From positions 868,001 to 932,000 of the forward strand of contig NZ_OY762905.1 of the NCBI RefSeq assembly GCF_963666525.1: DNA of 64,000 nt, read 5' to 3'. Positions within the stretch are counted from its first letter, which is position 1, and each line of letters starts with the position of its first letter. This DNA comes from an uncultured Cohaesibacter sp. (GTDB lineage: Bacteria > Pseudomonadota > Alphaproteobacteria > Rhizobiales > Cohaesibacteraceae). Shown piece by piece: positions 27,288 to 36,577 of this stretch. The translations under genes were made by a program, and so were the position numbers. The notes beneath the pieces were generated by a model. It ran no database searches. It was not told the origin of the DNA and saw only the letters and a program-made list of their open reading frames with translations.

Positions 27288-28145
27288 ATGCTTCAGAAAC
27301 TGGGCCAGCAAGTGCGCCTCTCCCGCATCCTGAATCCGAAAACGCAACGCGGCTTCTGCATCGCCTTTGACCATTCGTTGCAGTTGGGAACATGCAAGGG
27401 AATGGACCAACCCGAACTGATGCTCGACTACATGGCAGAAGCTGGCGTAGATGCTGTCATCCTGCCTCTCGGCTCGGCCCTTCATTACGGTCCACGTCTG
27501 GTGCGCAATGGTGGCCCGGCCCTCATCCTGCGTCTCGACCAGACCACCATGTGGCGCGAGGGTACCCCGCTGGCCTACAAGGATGGCTACACCCGCCTCA
27601 TCGCCTCGGTTGATGACGCCGTTGCCCTCGGCGCCGAAGCCGTGATCACCTATCTGTTCGTTGGCCATAACGACCCGGATGTGGAAACCGCAGCTTTCCG
27701 CGCCAATGCCGACGTCAACACCGCAGCCCGCGAGCGCGGCATCGTCCATATCATCGAAACGATGGGGGCCCGCCACGCTCTTGCTGCCGACATCAACGAT
27801 GGCGAATTCGTCGGCTTCCATGCCCGTATCGGCGTCGAAATGGGCGCAGACATCATCAAGACCGACTGGCCGGGCAGCCCCGAGGCCCTGAAGACCATCA
27901 CCAGTCAGCTGCCGGTTCCCATCATGCTCGCCGGTGGTCCCAAGACCAACAGTGACTATGGCACGCTCAATCTGGTTTCCCAGATCGTCAACGCCGGTGC
28001 CGCAGGCATCCTGTTCGGTCGCTCGATCTTCCAGTCCGACGACCCGCTGGCCCTGATGAAGGCCTGCCGCTCCGTCATTCACGACAATGCTTCAGCGGAT
28101 GAAGCCGCAGAACTTGCCAAACTGCGGTTGCCGATTGCCTCATGA
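27288..28145 (+). CDS. DhnA/LsrF-type class I aldolase
   Basis: A 285-residue TIM-barrel aldolase of the DeoC/FbaB/LacD group. It has GFCIAFDHSLQLG at the N-terminus and GVEMGADIIKTDWPGS, whose Lys191 is the probable Schiff-base lysine. AGGPKTNSD and AGAAGILFGRSIFQ bind the phosphate. Relatives split or join phosphorylated ketoses or thiolyse autoinducer-2 products. It follows the DeoR gene by 14 bp with an AAGGATAAG ribosome site and ends before a strong terminator. The substrate is not known. RhaD for rhamnose is separate, so this aldolase must act on something else. Confidence 0.8.
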   Translation: MLQKLGQQVRLSRILNPKTQRGFCIAFDHSLQLGTCKGMDQPELMLDYMAEAGVDAVILPLGSALHYGPRLVRNGGPALILRLDQTTMWREGTPLAYKDGYTRLIASVDDAVALGAEAVITYLFVGHNDPDVETAAFRANADVNTAARERGIVHIIETMGARHALAADINDGEFVGFHARIGVEMGADIIKTDWPGSPEALKTITSQLPVPIMLAGGPKTNSDYGTLNLVSQIVNAGAAGILFGRSIFQSDDPLALMKACRSVIHDNASADEAAELAKLRLPIAS

Positions 28146-28211
28146 TCGCAACTTGCAGCAAACTCAGGACCGCGTCCCCACCCCCGAAACCCAGAGTGTC
28201 CTGAATGGCAC

Positions 28212-28249
28212 GAAGCCCGCAAGTGCAGGACTTGCGGGCTTCTTTTTTG
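28212..28249 (+). terminator. Terminator of the kinase-deoR-aldolase operon
   Basis: Perfect 13-bp stem GAAGCCCGCAAGT and ACTTGCGGGCTTC with a five-base loop and TTTTTT on the plus strand. Confidence 0.9.
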
Positions 28250-28411
28250 CTCCGATCTCTGGGAGGAGATGGCCTGAGCCAGCCATTTTCCTTTTTTGGG
28301 GGGAGACAGGCTCACGCGAGGGCAGTGCCATCGGGCAGACCGAAGCAAAGAGCGCCATGCCGCCGGCCGGCCAAACTCGCAAAAGCCCCGGCCGACAGCA
28401 ATCCCGATATC

Positions 28412-29257
28412 TCAGTCGTTGCCCGGAATGACCGGTTTCTGAACGAGAAGACGTTCAAAATAGACCGAAAGCTCGGTGAGAAGCCCGTTGGAAATGGTCT
28501 GTCGTTCGCCGCCTGCCGACAGTACCTTGCGATGGATCCCTGCTGCTTTCTCGATGGTCTCGACAAGGCCGAAGACGGAGTCCGGCGTGGCTTCCGAGGC
28601 AAAGATGCCATGATGGGTCCAGGAGATGATCCGACCATGTTCCATTTCCTTGACCGAAGCATCGGCAATGTCCGTGGTACCAGGCAGCATCGGCGGAACG
28701 ATACGGACGCCATCGGGAAAGATCACGATGCATTCGGGCATCTTGGTCCACAGGGCCTTGGTCAATTCGGCACTATCCAGCGGCAGAATGTAGCTGAGCG
28801 CGATGAATTCCGGTGCATGGCAATGCAAGAGAATCCGTTCGCGGCCCTTGGATACACGCTTGCGCACCGCATGACCGGCAAGATGGGTGGCAAATTCCGA
28901 GGTCGGACGCCCGCCGTTGCTGAAGCCCCAGACGGTCTGATAGGCAGAGCCACCTTCGACGATGCGGACAATACCGAAAACCTGGTCGGGGAATTCTGTT
29001 GCATGGCGGAAATACTGACCGGTGCCGGTGACGATGAAATATTCCCCGTCCAGCGTCGGCTGCGGCTGAGGCAGCTTGACGGGCTCTGCCGGTGTCACAT
29101 TCGGATAACGGCGCGCCAGAACGCTCTCCACTTCATCGGTCGGCAGACGCCAGGAGATGTTGCCACCGTTGGCTTCGTTCCAACCCATTTCCCAGCACAG
29201 GCGTGCCAGTGAAGCGACTTGCTGAACAAAGGGGATCGGGTGCGAAAATACTGTCAT
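28412..29257 (-). CDS. rhaD: L-rhamnulose-1-phosphate aldolase RhaD
   Basis: A 281-residue class II (zinc) aldolase that splits rhamnulose-1-phosphate to DHAP and L-lactaldehyde. It aligns along its length with E. coli RhaD: NEANGGNISWRL, YFIVTGTGQYFRHA, VWGFSNGGRPTSE, LLHCHAPEFIALSYIL (zinc His pair), ECIVIFPDGVRIVP and HHGIFASEATPD (third zinc His). The ribosome site AAGGA is well placed. It is the last gene of rhaB-rhaA-rhaD, 12 bp after rhaA. Confidence 0.95.
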   Translation of the reverse strand: MTVFSHPIPFVQQVASLARLCWEMGWNEANGGNISWRLPTDEVESVLARRYPNVTPAEPVKLPQPQPTLDGEYFIVTGTGQYFRHATEFPDQVFGIVRIVEGGSAYQTVWGFSNGGRPTSEFATHLAGHAVRKRVSKGRERILLHCHAPEFIALSYILPLDSAELTKALWTKMPECIVIFPDGVRIVPPMLPGTTDIADASVKEMEHGRIISWTHHGIFASEATPDSVFGLVETIEKAAGIHRKVLSAGGERQTISNGLLTELSVYFERLLVQKPVIPGND

Positions 29258-29269
29258 GGTGCGAAATCC

Positions 29270-30517
29270 TTATCCGCGAGCGGCCACACTGGCCTGATAG
29301 CTGTTGAGGTCGGCGATCAACGCCTTGCCTGTTGGTACGTTGTTGCGCGAGCAGAACTCATCCCAGATCACGCCATAGGGCAGATCCTTGAGTTCCTCGG
29401 TCATCAGGAAACGCTGGGTGAAATCGAGTTTCGCCTCGATCGCCTTGAGTTCGGCCTGTGGCATCAGGAGAGCCCGCAGCAGCGCCTTCTGCATGTTGCG
29501 TGTGCCGATCACCCACGCAGAGGTCCGGGCGATTGTCGCGTCGAAGAAATCGAGCCCGATGTGGGTGCGTCCCAACAGATTGCCAAACACCAGTTCCTGT
29601 GCCATGGCCAGAATGTCGTCATTGAGCAGGATCACATGGTCGCTGTCCCAACGCATCGGGCGACTGACATGCAGCAGGATTTCCTTGACCGACAGCGAAA
29701 CCGACGACAGTTTGTCGGCGATATTCTCGGTCGGGTGGAAATGGCCCATGTCCAGGCACAGCAGCGTGCCCTTGCGGATGGCATAGCCCATGTAGAATTC
29801 ATGGCTGCCCACCGTGCAGGCCTCGACGCCAATGCCGAACAGCTTGCTTTCGACCGCATCCAGCATGTGGGCTGGATCATATGGCGTGGCGATCATTTCA
29901 TCGATAGCACTTTCCAGCCGCTCGCGGGCCGCCAGACGGTCGATCGGCGTATCCTTGTAGCCATCCGGCACCCAGATATTGTCAACGCATGGCGTGCCGA
30001 GTTCTTCACCGAATTTGGCAGCGATGGCGCGACAGCACTGGCCATGACGGATCCAGAAATCGCGGATTCCCTTGTCCGGGTGGGAAAGCGTCAGATTCTC
30101 GTGCACCTTGGGATGGGAAAAGAAGGTCGGGTTGAAATCGAGCCCGAGGCCGTTGTCCTTCGCCCAGTCCACCCAGCTGGCAAAGTGGCGATAATCGAGT
30201 TCGTCACGGGCCGGCTTTTCGTCCGTGTCGAGATAGCTTGCATGCAGGTTGAGACGGTGCTTTCCCGGAATCTTGCCATAGGCAAATTCCAGATCGGCCC
30301 GCAATTCGGCGGCGCTGCGGGCACGGCCGGGATAGTTGCCGGTGGCCTGAATGCCCCCGGCACTGCCCCCTTCATTGTCTTCAAAGCCGACAACGTCATC
30401 TCCCTGCCAGCAATGCATGGAAATGGGAATTCCGGCCAGGGTTTGCATGGCGGCTTCCGCATCAACACCCCATTCCGCAAAGGTATCGCGGGCGGCATCA
30501 TAGTCTAGGCGAGTCAT
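29270..30517 (-). CDS. rhaA: L-rhamnose isomerase
   Basis: A 415-residue metal-dependent isomerase converting L-rhamnose to L-rhamnulose. Signatures: PISMHCWQGDDVVGFE, LNLHASYLDTDEKPARDELD, GLDFNPTFFSHPK, DNIWVPDGYKDTPIDRL and LCLDMGHFHPTE with the metal ligands. The length is close to E. coli RhaA (419). The start ATG at 30517 overlaps the rhaB stop (ATGA), implying coupling. Confidence 0.97.
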   Translation of the reverse strand: MTRLDYDAARDTFAEWGVDAEAAMQTLAGIPISMHCWQGDDVVGFEDNEGGSAGGIQATGNYPGRARSAAELRADLEFAYGKIPGKHRLNLHASYLDTDEKPARDELDYRHFASWVDWAKDNGLGLDFNPTFFSHPKVHENLTLSHPDKGIRDFWIRHGQCCRAIAAKFGEELGTPCVDNIWVPDGYKDTPIDRLAARERLESAIDEMIATPYDPAHMLDAVESKLFGIGVEACTVGSHEFYMGYAIRKGTLLCLDMGHFHPTENIADKLSSVSLSVKEILLHVSRPMRWDSDHVILLNDDILAMAQELVFGNLLGRTHIGLDFFDATIARTSAWVIGTRNMQKALLRALLMPQAELKAIEAKLDFTQRFLMTEELKDLPYGVIWDEFCSRNNVPTGKALIADLNSYQASVAARG

Positions 30518-32013
30518 TTGGCCTGTTCCTTCTGTCTGTCAAAAAGCGCGTGATAACGCTGGCGAATGTCTGTCTGGTCGCGCGAGGTCTGCGGCTGATA
30601 GCGCGGCAGATCCTCACTGTCGCGAATGATCCGGCGGCCTTCATCAAGATCGGCAATCCAGCCAAGACCGATCATCTGCACCACCGCGTTGCCCAGTGCC
30701 GAGGCCTCGAATGGCCCTGCAACAACCGGCTTGCCAAGGAAATCTGCCGTCAGCTGGCACAAGAGGGCATTGCGACCTCCGCCCCCGACAATGTGCAGTT
30801 CGGGGATAGGCTCGCCCTTGGCGAACTCTTCCAGCACGTCGGCGAAGTTGAGCGCCAGACTGTCGAAAATGCAGCGAGCCAGCTCGCCCCGACTGGTCGG
30901 AACCGGCTGGCCGGTCTCGCGACAGGCTGCCTGAATTTCCTCGACCATAGACAGGGCACGAAAGTAACGGTCATCCATCGGATAGATCAGCGAACGCCCC
31001 GGCTCAGCCTGTTCGGCATCGGCAACCCAATCGGCAAATTCACTGTCCGGGGCCATTTCCTCGCGCACTCTCTGGATCAGCCAGAGCCCGGAAACGTTGC
31101 GCAGCTGGCGATAGGTATCGAACACGCCGCCTTCGTTGGAAAGACCGTGCCGGTAAGCATAATCCGACAGATCCGGCACCTCGGCCTCTCGCCCCACCAG
31201 AGCCCATGTCCCCATGGAAATGAAATACGGGCCCTTGGTCAGGGACGGCAACGCTGCCACCGCAGAGGCGGTGTCGTGGGTGCCACACAACACGACCTTC
31301 GGTTCCTGCCCTTCCTCTCCGGCAAGGCCCCACGCCACGCGCCAGTCCGCCTTGAGCGGTCCCAGCACCTCCCCTGCCGTGCGAATGCGGGGCATCGCCC
31401 GTTGCGGCAGACCGACCTGTTGCAACAGATCCGGATCCCAGTCGCGGTCGTGCACACTGAGCATCTGGGTGGTCGTCGCATTGGTATATTCACTCGACCA
31501 GATGCCGGTCAGTTGGAAATGGATCCAGTCCGGCAACAGCATGAAGCGATCCAGCCGCCGATAGCTCTCCAGTGGCTGCCCCTTGAGGGCATAGAGCTGA
31601 TAGAGACTGTTCAGTTCCATCGACTGGATTCCGGTCCTGCCGAAAAGTTCGTGATTGCTGATGCCGCTTTTGCGGTAGAACTCCGGCATGATGCCTTCGG
31701 TGCGAGCATCGCGATAGCTGACAAACGGCAACAGCGCCTTCCCGTCCGCATCGACGGGCACAAAGTCCACCGCCCAACTGTCCACTCCGATGGCGGCAAT
31801 CGATGGCGTCTCGGCGAAAGCCTTGGCCAACCCGTCGCGAATGCCGCCCCACAGATAGTCGAGATCCCAGCAAAGATGATCCCCGCTGAGGGTCGGTCCA
31901 TGCGGGAACCGATTGACCTCCTCCAGCGACAGTCGACCATCCGCAAGCGTGATCCTGACCACCCGCCCGGACGATGCGCCCAGATCAACCGCAACAACGG
32001 TTCCAGAGCCCAT
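30514..32013 (-). CDS. rhaB: Rhamnulokinase
   Basis: A 499-residue FGGY-type sugar kinase that phosphorylates L-rhamnulose at C1. The N-terminus has the phosphate loop AVDLGASSGRVV, and the C-terminal part has LHIVGGGGRNALLCQLTA and GPFEASALGNAVVQ. GTHDTASAVAALP is also typical. GGGAGGAAATC precedes ATG 32013. A methionine 20 codons upstream (32073) lacks a ribosome site and falls outside the conserved start. It is the first gene of the rhaBAD operon, divergent from an AraC regulator. Confidence 0.96.
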   Translation of the reverse strand: MGSGTVVAVDLGASSGRVVRITLADGRLSLEEVNRFPHGPTLSGDHLCWDLDYLWGGIRDGLAKAFAETPSIAAIGVDSWAVDFVPVDADGKALLPFVSYRDARTEGIMPEFYRKSGISNHELFGRTGIQSMELNSLYQLYALKGQPLESYRRLDRFMLLPDWIHFQLTGIWSSEYTNATTTQMLSVHDRDWDPDLLQQVGLPQRAMPRIRTAGEVLGPLKADWRVAWGLAGEEGQEPKVVLCGTHDTASAVAALPSLTKGPYFISMGTWALVGREAEVPDLSDYAYRHGLSNEGGVFDTYRQLRNVSGLWLIQRVREEMAPDSEFADWVADAEQAEPGRSLIYPMDDRYFRALSMVEEIQAACRETGQPVPTSRGELARCIFDSLALNFADVLEEFAKGEPIPELHIVGGGGRNALLCQLTADFLGKPVVAGPFEASALGNAVVQMIGLGWIADLDEGRRIIRDSEDLPRYQPQTSRDQTDIRQRYHALFDRQKEQAK

Positions 32014-32114
32014 GATTTCCTCCCTGTCTGCCTTGCGGCAGGCTATTCCTCTTCCGTGCTGCGAATTCACCATGAATGGCGTCGGAGAGACAGGGTTGAA
32101 ATGGGTGGATTTTT

Positions 32115-32134
32115 CATTTTGATGGCGTAAAATG
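32115..32134. promoter_or_regulatory. Small inverted repeat in rhaB-araC promoter gap
   Basis: CATTTT and AAAATG with eight bases between, in the 170-bp divergent gap. It could be an activator site, but AraC proteins usually bind direct repeats, so this is tentative. Confidence 0.3.
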
Positions 32135-32183
32135 ACCAGTACACACCATCAGAGTCATCGGCCTCAGGCAGAACGGACACCCG

Positions 32184-33194
32184 ATGCTTTCCCAACTCCA
32201 CCTAGACATCGCCTTTCCGGACCGACTGACAAAAGTCACCCGATCGCGGTATTTCCATAACCTTTGGCTGCCGATCCAGATTTCCCGCAGGGACCCGCAG
32301 CCACTGTTTCCCCTCCACAATCATGACTTCGATGAGGTGGCCTATATCATGAAGGGCCACGGGGTAACCTTCATGGACGGTCGCTTCCAGCTGCTGCTGC
32401 CAGGCAACGTGACTTATCTGCGCGCCGATGACGCCCACGCCTACCCGATGGTCTCGTCATTGCGACTGCTCAACATTTTCTTCGAACATGAGCGACTGAT
32501 CGAAAGTTTCCCCAAGCTCACAAGCCTCATCGAGGATTTCCACGCATTGCAGTCTTCGCGCAGCCAGCTGTTCACCGACTATACCGCCTACGCTCGCCTC
32601 AAGAGCCTCGCCGACCTGCTGGACATGGAAACCTTCCGCTCCGACGACTATTCCGAATACACGGCCATGGCACATCTGGTGGAATTTTTCGTTCTGGTGC
32701 TGCGCCAGTATCAGCGGCAGGGCGAGTTCACCCTGACCGATCCGGAGCATCTGGCCCGCAACAAGATCCTGACGATCTTTGCCGATCCGCATCTGGCCGA
32801 AGCAACCAACCGCATGGCGCTGGAGGAGCTGGTGCGCCAGCATTCCCTGTCGTGGCGCAGCTTCGAGCGCATCCTGCCGGAGATGGCAGGCCTCACACCG
32901 CACGATCTCTGCGTCTGCAACCGCTTCATACGCCTGCTCAACCTGCTCATGGACGCACCGGACCGAAATCTCGAAGAGGCAAGCCTTGCCGCGGGTTTCC
33001 CGGACTACCGCTCCATGGCACGCAACTGTCGCCAGTTTCTCGCCCTGCCACCGAAAGCGGTTCGGGACAGGATCCAGCTGTTCAAGGAGAAGCCGCCGGC
33101 AGTGGCGCACCTTGCCCATTACGAGCCCGATGCAGACCAGCCAACACCCCCCGCCGGGTTGGCCCTTGCGGGGCGGCAGATGGCGTTGGAATGA
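32184..33194 (+). CDS. AraC-family regulator of the rhamnose operon (RhaS/RhaR-like)
   Basis: A 336-residue regulator. The N-terminal cupin sensing domain (about 25-120) shows FPLHNHDFDEVAYIMKGHG, as in RhaS and RhaR. The C-terminal half, about 195-295, is a poorly conserved AraC DNA-binding domain, with EELVRQHSLSWRSFERIL as helix-turn-helix 1 and LEEASLAAGFPDYRSMAR as helix-turn-helix 2. Divergence from rhaBAD suggests it activates that operon with rhamnose. A tail of about 40 residues rich in Pro and Ala has no match I know. The ribosome site is weak. Confidence 0.85.
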   Translation: MLSQLHLDIAFPDRLTKVTRSRYFHNLWLPIQISRRDPQPLFPLHNHDFDEVAYIMKGHGVTFMDGRFQLLLPGNVTYLRADDAHAYPMVSSLRLLNIFFEHERLIESFPKLTSLIEDFHALQSSRSQLFTDYTAYARLKSLADLLDMETFRSDDYSEYTAMAHLVEFFVLVLRQYQRQGEFTLTDPEHLARNKILTIFADPHLAEATNRMALEELVRQHSLSWRSFERILPEMAGLTPHDLCVCNRFIRLLNLLMDAPDRNLEEASLAAGFPDYRSMARNCRQFLALPPKAVRDRIQLFKEKPPAVAHLAHYEPDADQPTPPAGLALAGRQMALE

Positions 33195-33248
33195 GCCCCC
33201 GGCGGAGCCGCATAAAGGCGCAGCGATGAAGAACCGGGGAGCGCTGTC

Positions 33249-34103
33249 TCAGAGGATGACCTGATGTTCAGCCTGACCGACAAAGTCGAGTTCTGTGGCA
33301 AAGGTAGCTCCGGCCAGCGGCTGCTGCTTCAGTTCTTCCTGCGATGCGCCACTCCGGGCTGTGGTCACAAAAAGTGTCCTTAAATCCTCACCGCCAAAGG
33401 CGGGGCAGGAAACGCGGCTCACCGGATAGGTCTCTTCATGCAGGATTGAACCATCCGAAGCATAGGCCCTGACGGCATGGATACTCCAGTGGGCAATCCA
33501 GATCATGCCATTGGTATCGCAGACAGCCCCATCGATATTGATATTTTCTCTGCGGAAATCGAGATAGACCTCGGGGTCGCCCACCGGCCAGCCATCCTTG
33601 TCCAGCGCCACCCGGTGCATCAGACGGCTGCGGGTATCGGTGAAGAAGGCCGATTTGCCATCGACGGAGAAGCAGGTGCCGTTGCTGACGGATATGTCCC
33701 CATAAAGCTTGCGCAGCTCGCCGCGATAATAGCGATAGAAGGACCCTGCACCCTGCTCTGTCTTCAGCCCCATGGTACCGATCCAGAAGCCGCCATAAGG
33801 GTCAGCGCGGCCATCGTTGCTGCGATTGCCCGGCATGTCTTCTTCCAGATCGCACAGCCGCTGCTGCTCTCCGGTCTCCAGGTTAAAGACGAACAGACAG
33901 GTCGAACTTGCAATCAGGATTCTGTCGTGATCAACCCAGCCACCGGCGCTGACATAATCGTCAAAGTCCCATTGCTGCGTCCTGTCGCCGACGCGGGTCA
34001 ACAGCGCCTTGCCCATGATGTCGAACCAGAACAACTGTTTGCGCAGCGGGTGCCAGAGCGGCCCTTCCCCAAGCGAGCAAAGGCGATCATCAAAAAGCGG
34101 CAT
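33249..34103 (-). CDS. SMP-30/gluconolactonase-family sugar lactonase
   Basis: A 284-residue beta-propeller lactonase. The metal-binding Glu is in SLGEGPLWHP (Glu13), the metal Asn/Asp in NRSNDGRADPYGGFWIGTM and SNGTCFSVDGKSAFFTDT, with NIDGAVCDTNGMIWIAHW near the end. These enzymes open sugar lactones for oxidative pathways. It is convergent with the AraC gene and could act on rhamnonolactone or another aldonolactone. A GAGGGAG ribosome site supports the start. Confidence 0.88.
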   Translation of the reverse strand: MPLFDDRLCSLGEGPLWHPLRKQLFWFDIMGKALLTRVGDRTQQWDFDDYVSAGGWVDHDRILIASSTCLFVFNLETGEQQRLCDLEEDMPGNRSNDGRADPYGGFWIGTMGLKTEQGAGSFYRYYRGELRKLYGDISVSNGTCFSVDGKSAFFTDTRSRLMHRVALDKDGWPVGDPEVYLDFRRENINIDGAVCDTNGMIWIAHWSIHAVRAYASDGSILHEETYPVSRVSCPAFGGEDLRTLFVTTARSGASQEELKQQPLAGATFATELDFVGQAEHQVIL

Positions 34104-34290
34104 GGCTAACTCCCTCAGAACGATGGATTGGCGACAGGATGCAACGAGGCAGGAAACGCAACGGCCGTGACCTCACCCGGACGGCAGCCTCCCACCCATG
34201 GCGATCCATGGCCTATGGCTTACCTATATCTCATGGGCCCCCATCGGGCCACCCTGATCGCTCCTGTCGGTGGAAGGAAATCGCTGCCGC

Positions 34291-35715
34291 CTAGCCAAGC
34301 GCGTGATAGGCCTCAAGTGCCGCGTCCCGGCTGGCCTTGAGATCGACAATCGGCAGAGGATAGGTGTCACCAAGGCGAACACCAGCCTCAGCCAGAACAT
34401 CCCTTGGGGCAGTCCATGGCTGAAACAGATACTTGTTCGGCAATTGCGAGAGCTCCGGCACATAGGTGCGGATATAGAGGCCATCGGGATCGAACTTCCC
34501 GGCCTGCAACACCGGATTGAAAATCCTGAAATAGGGAGCCGCATCTGCGCCACAGCCTGCTACCCATTGCCAACTCGCCGCATTGTTGGCCAGATCCGCA
34601 TCCACCAGCGTATCCCAGAACCACGCCTCACCGAGCCGCCAGTCCGTGCGCAGGTTCTTGATCAGGAAAGACGCAACAATCATCCGCACCCGATTGTGCA
34701 TGTAGCCGGTCTGCCAGAGCTCACGCATGCCCGCATCGACAATCGGAACACCCGTCTGCCCCATCTGCCAGGCTGCAAGCACCTCAGGGTCATTGCGCCA
34801 TTCAAGGTCGGCAAATCTCGACTGTAGCGGCACATGGGTCAGCTCTTCGTTGTAATAGAGCAGCGAATAGGAAAACTCGCGCCAGGCTAGCTCACTGCGG
34901 AAATGGTCCACGTCCGAGGCCGGGATACCATCGCCCTCAATCGCTTCCAGCGCGTGCCAGATCTGGTTGGGAGAAACATGCCCCCAATGCAGATAGGGTG
35001 ACAGGCGGGACACGTTGGGCTGTGAGGGAAAATCACGGCCCGACTTGTACCCGCGCAACCCCTCATCCAGAAAGCGCCCCAGCGCCCTCTGAGCCCCATC
35101 CTCGCCGATCTCCCAATACGGCTCCATCTGCTTGTGCCATGGAATGTCCGGAAGCAGGCCGAGGCCTCCGAGCGGCACGGCACCATCTTCTTTCGCCTTG
35201 GCAAAGGGGATGCCCTCGGGCCCATCCATGGGAGCAGCCGGAGGCGGAGCCTGCAGGCAGCCCTTGCGGAAAAAGGGAGTGAATACCTTGTAGGGCCCAC
35301 CGTCCTGCTTGCGGATCGCCCAAGGCTCCCACAACAGCGATCCATTGACGCGAACGCTAGCACATCCCATGGCTTCGAGGCGGGCAGCGATCTCCTTGTC
35401 GCGCTTCACCCGCCAGGGCTCATAGCAGCGCGTCCAGCTCACTGAGCGTGCGCCATAGACCTCGACAAGAGCTGGAACAATGATGCGGGCATCTCCCCTG
35501 AAGACGCGCAGATGCCCGCCCAACTGCTCATTCAGCACCGAGAGGGCCTCATGCAGCCACCAGCGGCTCGCCCCGCCCATGGCGTCGCGCCCGGCATTCC
35601 CGTCGTCGAGAATGTAGACCGGCAATACCGCCCCCTGCTCGATCGCCTTGCACAGCGCAGGATTATCGGACAGGCGCAAATCCTGCCGAAACCAGTGAAT
35701 GGCAATGTCGCTCAC
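34291..35715 (-). CDS. phr: Deoxyribodipyrimidine photolyase (class I CPD type)
   Basis: A 474-residue FAD protein that repairs UV-made pyrimidine dimers with blue light. The antenna domain begins IAIHWFRQDLRLSDNPAL. The FAD and DNA part has SRLSPYLHWGHVSPNQIWHAL, LAWREFSYSLLYYNEEL, GMRELWQTGYMHNRVRMI and VDADLANNAASWQWVAGCG. The start is GTG 35715 after GGGAG. It lies 175 bp after chrR on the same strand. In Rhodobacter sphaeroides the photolyase gene phrA is part of the RpoE-ChrR singlet-oxygen regulon, which fits this location. Confidence 0.95.
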   Translation of the reverse strand: MSDIAIHWFRQDLRLSDNPALCKAIEQGAVLPVYILDDGNAGRDAMGGASRWWLHEALSVLNEQLGGHLRVFRGDARIIVPALVEVYGARSVSWTRCYEPWRVKRDKEIAARLEAMGCASVRVNGSLLWEPWAIRKQDGGPYKVFTPFFRKGCLQAPPPAAPMDGPEGIPFAKAKEDGAVPLGGLGLLPDIPWHKQMEPYWEIGEDGAQRALGRFLDEGLRGYKSGRDFPSQPNVSRLSPYLHWGHVSPNQIWHALEAIEGDGIPASDVDHFRSELAWREFSYSLLYYNEELTHVPLQSRFADLEWRNDPEVLAAWQMGQTGVPIVDAGMRELWQTGYMHNRVRMIVASFLIKNLRTDWRLGEAWFWDTLVDADLANNAASWQWVAGCGADAAPYFRIFNPVLQAGKFDPDGLYIRTYVPELSQLPNKYLFQPWTAPRDVLAEAGVRLGDTYPLPIVDLKASRDAALEAYHALG

Positions 35716-35890
35716 GGCTCAATCTCCCTATTGACCTTCACGCCGGACAGGGTCTCGCACAACCGAGGGAAAAGCGCGCAAGACTATCCGGTCGGCGACC
35801 AGATCAGCACGCTGAAATCTCCCGCGCCACCTGCGCCCGGAAAAATATGTTCCATAACAATGTCCGATTTTCAGCCTGCCACCAGACCCA

Positions 35891-36577
35891 TCATATGCCG
35901 ATGATCGGCTGCAACAGACGGGTGATCACCCCCTTGAACTCAAGCGGAGCGTCGGTGCAGACCAGACAGATGCAATCCTCTTCGGTGTCTGCAATCGGCT
36001 GATGATGCATATCTTCCTCGGCATCGTGAATATCGCCAACCCGATAGCGGCCAGTGTCATCGGAGAAAGACCCCTTGAGCACCAGTGTCAGCTCGCTGCC
36101 ATGGTGACTGTGATCGGGCGTCACAAAGCCTGGCGACAGCTTCAGAAGCCGCACCTTCTCGCCTTCCGAGCCCTGCAGGGGCAAGAGATACTGCTTGATC
36201 CCCGGCCCGGCTGTGCGCCAGCGGACGGCATCGAAGTCATTGCCGATCATGTTGGCCAGCAATCGCGGCACCCGCGCTCCGGTTGGATCAAACAGCATCT
36301 GGTCCTGTTCCGGAACAGGGGCCAATGGACCTTCCGGCTCGGGAAAACTCTGGCCTTCGTTGACATCCAGCATGATCTGCTCGAACAGCTCATCAGCCAC
36401 CGGACTGAGTTCGACCTCGTCGATCATCGCGCCACCGATCACCTCGGCCTCGGCCACACGGGCCGCGCAGTCGGGACAGAGATCCAGATGGCAGGCAACA
36501 ACCATGGCCTGCCCGGCGGAGAGGCTACCTGCAGCAAAGGCCAGAATCATTTCATCGCTCAAGTGATGGTGAATCAT
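35891..36577 (-). CDS. chrR: Anti-sigma factor ChrR
   Basis: A 228-residue zinc anti-sigma factor that holds RpoE inactive until singlet oxygen is sensed. The N-terminal domain has zinc ligands His5, His30, Cys34 and Cys37 in the HxxxCxxC pattern, one off from the known ChrR ligands (6, 31, 35, 38). The C-terminal cupin domain (about 110-220) has TPDHSHHGSELTLVLKGSF, DIHDAEEDMHHQP and ends CLVCTDAP. GGAGGTGG precedes the ATG. It overlaps rpoE by four bases, a standard sigma/anti-sigma pair. Confidence 0.95.
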   Translation of the reverse strand: MIHHHLSDEMILAFAAGSLSAGQAMVVACHLDLCPDCAARVAEAEVIGGAMIDEVELSPVADELFEQIMLDVNEGQSFPEPEGPLAPVPEQDQMLFDPTGARVPRLLANMIGNDFDAVRWRTAGPGIKQYLLPLQGSEGEKVRLLKLSPGFVTPDHSHHGSELTLVLKGSFSDDTGRYRVGDIHDAEEDMHHQPIADTEEDCICLVCTDAPLEFKGVITRLLQPIIGI

